5,557 nucleotides of DNA from Acidobacteriota bacterium (lineage in GTDB: Bacteria > Acidobacteriota > Vicinamibacteria > Fen-336). Every line of letters begins with the position of its first letter. Position 1 is the first letter of the stretch. The DNA lies in the NCBI GenBank assembly GCA_003155335.1, contig PMCG01000205.1, positions 279 to 5,835 of the forward strand. The letters run 5' to 3'. Of this stretch, positions 1-5,325 are shown piece after piece. The translations under genes were made by a program, and so were the position numbers. Below the pieces are notes generated by a model. That model was not told the origin of the DNA. It searched no databases and saw only the letters and a list, made by a program, of their open reading frames with translations.

Positions 1-1
1 C

Positions 2-337
2 GACAAGATCATCACGTATCCGTGGAAGACGTCGTTCGCGGTGACCATTACGGAGACCGTGGGCGTCGGGCGGAACATCACCTCCGTGTCAATCAGGGTT
101 CAACAGGCCTCGGGCGGCATCGTCATCACGCCGACCGGCACGGACATCGAGCACTATCAGTACACGTCACACGCCAGCACCAACCGCATCGAGGCCAAGG
201 GCAGCGCCAGCGTCGCGTTCGATGTCTGGTACGACCTTCCGAACAAGGGACGAGAGGCTCTCGTGACCATCACATTCGGCTTCTTGGACGACAACAACTC
301 CTCGTTCAGCGAGACAACGTCGGTCAAGGTGATGTGA
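2..337 (+). CDS. C-terminal part of an unrecognised beta-rich, probably exported protein (5' end outside window)
   Basis: The frame is open from the left edge and ends at TGA 335-337, giving the last 111 residues. The true start lies outside the window. The GTG at 41 lies inside the open frame and need not be a start. The visible part has alternating hydrophobic/polar segments typical of beta-strands (for example FAVTITETVGVG, TSVSIRVQQASG, VAFDVWYD, ALVTITFGFLDD, TTSVKV) and no cysteine, helix-rich stretch or membrane segment. A G/STNRI-x-AKGS turn followed by VAFDVWYD and a final DD-N-S-FSETTSVKV strand looks like an immunoglobulin-type beta-sandwich. I associate this pattern with hypothetical secreted proteins and lipoproteins of Acidobacteria-like genomes, from memory. 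No catalytic motif is visible, so no function is proposed. The signal peptide, if any, would be off the window. It is in the same direction as the oxidoreductase gene but separated from it by 105 bp containing a strong hairpin, so co-transcription is doubtful. Confidence 0.75.
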   Translation, partial: DKIITYPWKTSFAVTITETVGVGRNITSVSIRVQQASGGIVITPTGTDIEHYQYTSHASTNRIEAKGSASVAFDVWYDLPNKGREALVTITFGFLDDNNSSFSETTSVKVM

Positions 338-343
338 GATCCC

Positions 344-383
344 GGTCACGCAGCGCCTCGCGATCTGCAAGCGCTGCGTGACC
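344..383 (+). terminator. Perfect 13-bp inverted repeat just after the first gene; candidate terminator hairpin
   Basis: The arm GGTCACGCAGCGC (344-356) is the exact reverse complement of GCGCTGCGTGACC (371-383), with a 14-nt loop. It begins 6 nt after the stop codon of the beta-rich protein gene, the usual place for a transcription terminator. No T-run follows the right arm (the next bases are TCCGCGAGGGG), so it is not a classical intrinsic terminator. It could be a U-less or Rho-assisted terminator, an mRNA 3'-end stabiliser, or a dispersed palindrome. The hairpin is seen directly; the role is inferred. Confidence 0.45.
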
Positions 384-430
384 TCCGCGAGGGGACGGCG
401 GGCGCGGCGCCGATAACCGCGGCTGGATGC

Positions 431-436
431 TAGACT
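431..436 (+). promoter_or_regulatory. Candidate -10 box (TAGACT) for a leaderless oxidoreductase transcript
   Basis: TAGACT fits the TANNNT extended consensus and ends 6 nt before the ATG at 443. That spacing would place transcription initiation at or very near the A of the start codon. Two things agree with this: there is no Shine-Dalgarno-like sequence between the box and the ATG, and the arrangement matches leaderless promoters known in several high-GC phyla. No TTGACA-like -35 is seen about 17 nt upstream (around 408-413). The six bases are weak evidence on their own. Confidence 0.35.
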
Positions 437-442
437 CAGCTC

Positions 443-1423
443 ATGGCACTTCGCTGGGGTCTGCTCGGCGTCGCCCGCATCAACCGCGCCGTCATTCCGC
501 CGCTTCAGCAGTCGGCGCGGCATGAGCTGCGTGCGGTCGCCAGCCGGGACCTCGAACGCGCGACCGCAGAAGCGGCCAAGTGGTCGATCCCGCGGGCGTA
601 CGGCTCGTACGAAGAGCTGCTAGCGGATTCAGAGATCGACGTCGTCTACATCCCGCTGCCTAACTCGCTACACGTGGACTGGACGATTGCCGCGCTGCGC
701 GCCGGCAAGCATGTGCTGTGCGAGAAGCCGCTCGCGCTCGACCTGCCCTCGCTCGATCGCATGGCAGGGGAGGCGAAGGCGGCGCGGCGCGTCGTGGCAG
801 AGGCTTTCATGTATCGCCACCATGCGCAGACGCTCAAGGTGATGGAGCTAGTGCAGGCGGGGGCCGTCGGCCGTCTGCGCCTCGTGAAGGGCGCCTTCAG
901 CTTCTCAATCGCAAGCGAGAGCGACGTGCGTCTCGATCCGGCTCTCGGCGGCGGCAGCCTGTGGGACATCGGCTGCTATCCGGTCAGCTACGCGCTGCTG
1001 GTGCTGGGCGAGGAACCGCTGGAGGCGGCGGGCTGGCAGGTCACTGGCGTCAGCGGGGTTGACGAGACCTTCGTCGGCCAGCTCCGTTTCCCGAGCGGGG
1101 CCATGGCGCAGTTCGATTGCGGGTTCCGCGCCCCATTCCGAACGCAGGTCGAGATCGTTGGCAGCGAGGGCACGCTGCTGGTGCCGCGGCCGTTCAAACC
1201 CGGGTTGCGAGAACGCCTAGTGCTCACGCGTGGAGACGAGGCGGAGATCGTCGACGTGACTGGTGAGGCGCTGTACTCGGGCGAAATCGAGGACATGGCT
1301 GATGCGATCCTGCTCGGCAAGCCGCCGCGCGTCAGTCTCGAGGACAGCCGTGGCACCTGCGCGGCGCTCGTCGCGCTGCTACAGTCGGCCAGCGAGAATA
1401 GGCCCGTGCGCCTGTTCGGCTGA
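443..1423 (+). CDS. Gfo/Idh/MocA-family NAD(P)-dependent oxidoreductase
   Basis: This is a complete 326-residue protein, a normal length for single-unit members of the family. Residues 1-120 form a Rossmann nucleotide-binding domain. It starts with WGLLGVARINRAVIPP (5-20), a glycine-rich loop form common in the dihydrodiol/xylose dehydrogenase-like branch, and carries the family hallmark GKHVLCEKPLAL (88-99) with Lys95 of the EKP motif. FMYRHHAQTLKVMELV (122-137) and GGGSLWDIGCYP (169-180) belong to the C-terminal alpha/beta substrate-binding domain. Asp175 and Tyr179 sit where family members place catalytic or substrate-contacting residues. The family oxidises or reduces sugars, inositols and related hydroxy compounds in the cytoplasm; the substrate here cannot be told. 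ATG 443 is the first possible start after an in-frame TAG at 431, and MALRWG is a typical family N-terminus. No ribosome binding site is visible. The gene stands alone on its strand and converges on the nuo operon, so context gives no pathway clue. Confidence 0.93.
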   Translation: MALRWGLLGVARINRAVIPPLQQSARHELRAVASRDLERATAEAAKWSIPRAYGSYEELLADSEIDVVYIPLPNSLHVDWTIAALRAGKHVLCEKPLALDLPSLDRMAGEAKAARRVVAEAFMYRHHAQTLKVMELVQAGAVGRLRLVKGAFSFSIASESDVRLDPALGGGSLWDIGCYPVSYALLVLGEEPLEAAGWQVTGVSGVDETFVGQLRFPSGAMAQFDCGFRAPFRTQVEIVGSEGTLLVPRPFKPGLRERLVLTRGDEAEIVDVTGEALYSGEIEDMADAILLGKPPRVSLEDSRGTCAALVALLQSASENRPVRLFG

Positions 1424-1427
1424 CGGG

Positions 1428-1466
1428 CTCGCGGCCGGGCTCGCCTACCCGCGCGGTGGCCGCGAG
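1428..1466. terminator. Inverted repeat over the convergent gene ends; weak terminator candidate
   Basis: CTCGCGGCC (1428-1436) is exactly complementary to GGCCGCGAG (1458-1466), with a 21-nt loop. It lies across the 21-bp gap between the two convergent stop codons (1421-1423 on +, 1445-1447 on -) and enters the end of nuoI. On the + strand it is followed only by TTTC, and on the - strand by no T-run. In DNA this GC-rich, a 9-bp match is only moderately improbable. Its placement between converging transcripts is the main argument for a termination role. Confidence 0.3.
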
Positions 1467-2035
1467 TTTCCGATCCCGCGCTCTTGCTTGAGCTTCTCGA
1501 TCGCCGCGATGCGCACCGGGCGGCGCACGTCGTGCTCGCTGGGGTGGTAGCCGGTCCCAACGTCGAGCAGCTTGGCGCGCGCCATCAGGCGATCGCGGTC
1601 GATGATCAGCTCCTCGCGTGTGGTGCCGACCAGGTCATTCTCGCGGCTCATGAGGATGGCCTCTTCCGGGCAGGCATCGACGCAGAATCCGCAGTACACG
1701 CAGCGCAGCAGGTCGATCTCGAAGCGCGTGGGGTACTTCTCGATGGTCTTCTCCGGGCGCTCACCTGATTCGATGTAGATGCACTCGGCGGGGCAGACCG
1801 TGGCGCACATGAAGCAGGCCACGCACTTAGGTGTGCCGTCTTCACGCGCCGTGAGGATGTGGATCCCGCGGTAGCGCCCGGAGACGTTGCGGCGCTTCTC
1901 CGGGAACTCGATGGTCGAGGCCTGGCGCAGAATGAGCGTGCGCACGAGGTTCTTGAGTGTCTCCCAGTGTCCGAGCACCAGCGGCCAGATGCCGGGCTTG
2001 AGACTGCGATCGACGGTGATGACCCGTGTGGCCAT
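1445..2035 (-). CDS. nuoI: NADH-quinone oxidoreductase subunit I (NuoI, 2x[4Fe-4S] ferredoxin-type subunit)
   Basis: NuoI links the NuoG wire to NuoB in the peripheral arm of respiratory complex I and holds clusters N6a and N6b. The 196-residue protein contains two ferredoxin-type motifs: CVACFMCATVCP (Cys71, 74, 77, 81) and CVYCGFCVDACP (Cys112, 115, 118, 122). By family knowledge, each cluster takes three cysteines from one motif and the fourth from the other. All eight ligands are present. The N-terminal segment GHWETLKNLVRTLILRQASTIEFPEKRRNV (about residues 22-50, described here by position) is the amphipathic membrane-surface region followed by the family's T-x-x-YPE/FPE-like turn, here EFPEK. 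Then comes RYRGIHIL, matching the usual R-x-RG-x-H/R-x-L. The start ATG lies 5 nt after the nuoG stop; AGGT about 9 nt upstream is a weak ribosome binding site. The roughly 60 residues after the second motif are basic and end in SRPPRG. It is the last gene of the operon. nuoH, which usually precedes it, is not between nuoG and nuoI. Confidence 0.97.
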   Translation of the reverse strand: MATRVITVDRSLKPGIWPLVLGHWETLKNLVRTLILRQASTIEFPEKRRNVSGRYRGIHILTAREDGTPKCVACFMCATVCPAECIYIESGERPEKTIEKYPTRFEIDLLRCVYCGFCVDACPEEAILMSRENDLVGTTREELIIDRDRLMARAKLLDVGTGYHPSEHDVRRPVRIAAIEKLKQERGIGNSRPPRG

Positions 2036-2040
2036 GGCGA

Positions 2041-3633
2041 TCAGACCTGTGGTAGGGGCGAATGGCCGTTCGCCCCTACGGAAATCGCGACGCGTCCAGA
2101 CTCGCCCAGCACGCGGTAGTCCAGCCCGGCGTATTCAGGCACCGCGCGTACGACCTCGCCAAAGAGCTCGCGCGCCGAGGTGGCCGCGAGCGGCGCTCCC
2201 AGCCGGCGCAGCAACTCGCCCACGAGATCCCAACGCGGACGAGCTTCACCTGGCGCAGGCACAGCGCGCAGGATGCGTTGCACTCGGCGCTGGTAGTTGG
2301 TGAACGTCCCGTCGATCTCAGCCCACGCAGCGGCCGGGAGGATGAGATGCGCCCGCTCCAGAGCCGGCTCATTGTGTGTGGCCATGACCGCCACGAATGG
2401 GACCTTTTCGAGGAAGACGCCGGCTGCCGGCAGACGGAGCAGCTCGGGACCCTGGAGTAGCAGCACCGCCACCTCGCCTCTGCGGCAGGCCGCGATGATC
2501 TCGTCCACGCCGCTGCGCGCGATCCCGAGATCGAGCGCGCCCTGCGTGTTGGGGTTCTTATCTGCACGCTGCAGGATGCCGTCCTCTAGCTCGCGAACCT
2601 TCAGCTCAGGGTCGCCGACACGGAAATCGAGCCGGGCGCCGGTCGTGTCGGCCAGTGTGCTGAGCGCGCGCAGGTCCTCGTTCGTGGCCTGTGGCGTACC
2701 GAGGATTGCCAGCGCGCGGCCCGCCCCCTTGATGTGCGCCGCGAGAACGTCGAGCGCGGCTGCGAGCGGGACAGCGCTCCACTCGGCACCGCGGCGCGTG
2801 CGCGCCACGGCGACGCGCTCGGGACTGCCGATCTGCTTGTACTGTGCGCGGCCGGGATCGCAGAGCCAGGACTTGTTGACCTCAGGATTGCGCCGCGGCC
2901 GCAAGCGGTAGATCTCTCCGTCGCGCTGGTCCACGTAGACGTTGCAGCCCGTGGAGCAGCCGGGACAGATCGACGGTGTCGACGCGAGGAACCACACGCG
3001 CATCTTGAAGCGGAAGTCGTGCGAGAGCAGCGCGCCCACCGGGCACACGTCGGCGAGGTTGCCGGCGTAGCTGTGCGTGATCGGCCGGTTCTGGAAAGTG
3101 GCGATCTCAGTGCGATTGCCGCGGTTGGCGAACATGAGCGTGCTGGTGCCGACGACCTCGCTCTCGAAGCGCAGACAACGCGAGCAGAGGACGCAGCGCT
3201 CGGCATCGAGCAGGATCGGGCCGAGGTCGACGAGCTTGCGCTTGTGGACTTTCTCCTCCAGTTCCGTGCGCGCGTCGTGCAGCGTGTAGGCCTGGTATTG
3301 GTCTTGGAGATAGCACTCGCCAGCCTGGTCGCAGACCGGGCAGTCGATCGGGTGATTGACGAGCAGAAACTCGAGTGTGCTGCGCCGCGCGGCGCGCACG
3401 CGCGGCGTGTCGGTGTGGACGACCAGGCCCTCGGTGGCGGCGGTGTTGCAGGAGATCTGGAGCTTGGCCTGCTTCTCGATCTCGACGACGCACATGCGGC
3501 AGTTGCCGTCCACGGACAGATCCGGATGCCAGCAGAAGTGGGGGATGTCGATGCCGAGCTGTTGCGCGGCCCGGATCACGGTCGTCCCGGCTGCGACTTC
3601 GATCTCGCGTCCGTCAATGGTCAGCTTCGGCAT
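2041..3633 (-). CDS. nuoG: NADH-quinone oxidoreductase subunit G (NuoG), short form with N1b, N5, N4 and N7 ligands
   Basis: NuoG carries electrons from the NADH-oxidising NuoEF module towards NuoI. Domains in order are as follows. A plant-ferredoxin-like [2Fe-2S] fold (about 1-78) has N1b ligands Cys34, Cys45, Cys48 and Cys62. The His-Cys3 domain (about 83-122) has N5 ligands His94, Cys98, Cys101 and Cys107 within HPIDCPVCDQAGEC. A [4Fe-4S] region has N4 ligands Cys147, Cys150, Cys153 and Cys197. A molybdopterin-oxidoreductase-type [4Fe-4S] domain has Cys223, Cys226, Cys230 and Cys258, the spacing known for the off-path cluster N7 in Thermus and E. coli. The rest (about 265-510) is a shortened molybdopterin-like domain, including a recognisable ATHNEPALERAHLILPAAAWAEIDGTF-type stretch at 418-444. 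At 530 residues it is well below the roughly 780-910 of Thermus and E. coli NuoG. The start ATG is 3 nt after the nuoCD stop. The last ten or so residues (GANGHSPLP...) are encoded by a palindromic repeat. No frameshift is visible, so it looks functional. Confidence 0.95.
   Translation of the reverse strand: MPKLTIDGREIEVAAGTTVIRAAQQLGIDIPHFCWHPDLSVDGNCRMCVVEIEKQAKLQISCNTAATEGLVVHTDTPRVRAARRSTLEFLLVNHPIDCPVCDQAGECYLQDQYQAYTLHDARTELEEKVHKRKLVDLGPILLDAERCVLCSRCLRFESEVVGTSTLMFANRGNRTEIATFQNRPITHSYAGNLADVCPVGALLSHDFRFKMRVWFLASTPSICPGCSTGCNVYVDQRDGEIYRLRPRRNPEVNKSWLCDPGRAQYKQIGSPERVAVARTRRGAEWSAVPLAAALDVLAAHIKGAGRALAILGTPQATNEDLRALSTLADTTGARLDFRVGDPELKVRELEDGILQRADKNPNTQGALDLGIARSGVDEIIAACRRGEVAVLLLQGPELLRLPAAGVFLEKVPFVAVMATHNEPALERAHLILPAAAWAEIDGTFTNYQRRVQRILRAVPAPGEARPRWDLVGELLRRLGAPLAATSARELFGEVVRAVPEYAGLDYRVLGESGRVAISVGANGHSPLPQV
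2052..2079. repeat. 28-bp near-perfect palindrome forming the 3' end of nuoG; dispersed-repeat type
   Basis: GTAGGGGCGAA (2052-2062) pairs exactly with TTCGCCCCTAC (2069-2079). The six bases between, TGGCCG, continue the palindrome except for one T/G mismatch, so 13 of 14 pairs match. The core GTAGGGGCGA...TCGCCCCTAC resembles small palindromes that I recall being scattered in many copies through some bacterial genomes (Chloroflexi, Cyanobacteria, several candidate phyla). It lies wholly inside the nuoG reading frame, 11 nt before the nuoG stop codon ends, and 17 nt before the nuoI start. The RNA hairpin could affect stability or coupling between nuoG and nuoI. The palindrome is seen directly; its dispersed nature is from memory and only one copy is in the window. 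Confidence 0.7.
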
Positions 3634-3636
3634 GGT

Positions 3637-5325
3637 CTAGCGGTCCAACTCCCCGGCGATCACGTTGAGTCCGCCGATGGTGGCCACGGCGTCAGCGAGC
3701 ATGTGGCCCTTGATCATCTCGGGGAACGCCTGATAGATGTTGAAGCACGGCGGACGCACCTTCACGCGCCACGGGCACTTCGCGCCGTTGCTCACGACGT
3801 AGAACCCCAACTCGCCGTTGGCGGCTTCGGTGTAGCCGTAGACCTCGCCAGTGGGCGCCAGGATGCCCTCGTACACCAGCTTGAAATGGTTCATCAAGGC
3901 TTCGATGTTGGAGTAGACGTCGGCCTTCGGCGGCAAAGCGACGCGCCGGTCATCGACGATCACAGGTCCACGCGGCAGCTTTACCAGGGCCTGCTCCACG
4001 ATGCGCAGGCTCTGTCGCATCTCCTCCATGCGCACGAGGTAGCGGTCGTAGCAGTCGCCGACCGTTCCCACCGGAACGTCGAAATCGTATTGCTCGTAGC
4101 CGGAGTAGGGGTGGTCCTTGCGGATGTCGTAGGCCACGCCTGAACCGCGCAAGCAGGGGCCGACCCATCCGTAGGAGAGCGCGTTATCACGGTCCATGAC
4201 GCCGACGTCCTTGAAGCGCTTCGTGAAGACGATGTTGCGCGTGAGCAACCGCTCGGCCTGGACGAGCACCTCGCGCACGCTATCCATCGCCCGACGGCAG
4301 CGTGCCTCGAAGTCCTCGGGCACGTCCTCGGCAAGCCCGCCGATGCGCACGTACGAGACCGTCAGACGCGCGCCGCAGCAGGCCTCGAGCACGTCGTAGA
4401 TGTCCTCGCGCGCGCGGAACATCACGAAGAACGGAGTGATCGCGCCGAGATCGACGACGTTGGCGCCGATGCAGATGATGTGGTCCATGATGCGCGACAG
4501 CTCGGAGAGGATCACGCGGATGGCCTCGGCCCGGGGCGGCGCAGCAATGCCCAGCAGCTTCTCGACAGCGAGCGCCCAGCCGTGGCCGTTCATGAACGAG
4601 GAGCAGTAGTTGAGGCGGTCCGTGTAGGGGATGATCTGCCAGTAGGTCCGCACCTCGGCCATCTTCTCGAAGTTCCTGTGCATGTAGCCCAGCTCGGCGG
4701 CGGCGTCAACGATCGTCTCGCCGTCCATCAGGGCCTGCACGCGGAACGTGCCGTGCATGGTCGGGTGAGACGGTCCGATGTTGAGAACGAGCTTCTCCGA
4801 TCCTTCAGGGACCTTGAGCAGCCGCTCCTTGGGGTGCTGCAAGACGTGACGCTCCGACGTCGGATAGTCCTTGCGCATCGGATGGCCGACGAAGTCGTCA
4901 TGCGTCAGCAGGCGCGTGAGATTGGGGTGGCCTTCGAAGACGATGCCGTAGAGATCCCAGGCCTCGCGCTCGAACCAGTTGGCGCCCTTGAACACGTTGG
5001 TGAGCGTCGCGAGCTTGGCGTCCGACTCAGGCAGGCGCGTCTTGAGGCGGATGTGGTGCCGGCGCGAGACGGAATAGAGATGCAGCACGACCTCGAAGCG
5101 CGCCGGCCGCTCGGGCTGGTCGAGATAGTCGACGGCGCACAGATCGAGGAAGAGACGGAAATCGCAGGTCGGGTGATCCCGGAGCAACGTGGCGGCCTGG
5201 ACCCAGGTCTCGCGGGTCACGCTGAGCGTGAGATCGCCGCGGAACTCCGCGACATCGATGAGCTGCGAACCCAGCGCGGCGCGCAGCACCTGCGTTGTGG
5301 CGTGGGTGCCTGTCTCAGCGGTCAT
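3637..5325 (-). CDS. nuoCD: NADH-quinone oxidoreductase fused subunit C/D (NuoCD)
   Basis: This is a single 562-residue protein joining the 30-kDa (NuoC) and 49-kDa (NuoD) subunits of complex I, as in E. coli. NuoC covers about 1-160 and contains its signature GANWFEREAWDLYGIVFEGH (114-133) and HPMRKDYP (148-155). A short linker of about 20 residues leads to NuoD (about 178-562), beginning LNIGPSHPTMHGTFR. The quinone-site residues are all present: His191, Tyr240 and Asp292. Their spacing (49 and 52) equals that of Thermus Nqo4 His38/Tyr87/Asp139. HRNFEK (216-221) replaces the more usual HRG/HTG-x-EK. PYSGYEQYDFDVPVGTVGDCYDRY (about 406-429) and GELGFYVVS (504-512) are strong family blocks. 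The C-terminus GLNVIAGELDR has Asn554 where Thermus Nqo4 has an Asp (same 262-residue distance from the site Asp). The ATG at 5325 overlaps the end of nuoB by 11 bp, indicating translational coupling. No clear Shine-Dalgarno is seen. The stop is 3 nt before nuoG; nuoE and nuoF are not between them. Confidence 0.97.
   Translation of the reverse strand: MTAETGTHATTQVLRAALGSQLIDVAEFRGDLTLSVTRETWVQAATLLRDHPTCDFRLFLDLCAVDYLDQPERPARFEVVLHLYSVSRRHHIRLKTRLPESDAKLATLTNVFKGANWFEREAWDLYGIVFEGHPNLTRLLTHDDFVGHPMRKDYPTSERHVLQHPKERLLKVPEGSEKLVLNIGPSHPTMHGTFRVQALMDGETIVDAAAELGYMHRNFEKMAEVRTYWQIIPYTDRLNYCSSFMNGHGWALAVEKLLGIAAPPRAEAIRVILSELSRIMDHIICIGANVVDLGAITPFFVMFRAREDIYDVLEACCGARLTVSYVRIGGLAEDVPEDFEARCRRAMDSVREVLVQAERLLTRNIVFTKRFKDVGVMDRDNALSYGWVGPCLRGSGVAYDIRKDHPYSGYEQYDFDVPVGTVGDCYDRYLVRMEEMRQSLRIVEQALVKLPRGPVIVDDRRVALPPKADVYSNIEALMNHFKLVYEGILAPTGEVYGYTEAANGELGFYVVSNGAKCPWRVKVRPPCFNIYQAFPEMIKGHMLADAVATIGGLNVIAGELDR

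Noticed and set aside
344..392. Possible pseudoknot or riboswitch-like fold: loop bases 357-362 (CTCGCG) complement 386-391 (CGCGAG) just after the 13-bp hairpin.
   Set aside because: The 2-nt connection after the right arm is too short to span a 13-bp stem, so both helices cannot form together, and CG-rich 6-mers match easily by chance here. It could only be an alternative pairing.
2041..3633. NuoG as a formate dehydrogenase or other molybdopterin enzyme.
   Set aside because: The His-Cys3 N5 site, the neighbouring nuoCD and nuoI genes and the shortened molybdopterin-type domain all fit NuoG. No catalytic Cys/Sec region typical of formate dehydrogenase is seen.
2734..4143. Long open + strand frame (469 codons) antisense to nuoG and nuoCD.
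   Set aside because: It is opposite two genes with unmistakable cluster and quinone-site motifs, has an Arg/Ala/Val-biased composition and no recognisable motif. Long antisense frames are expected in DNA this GC-rich.
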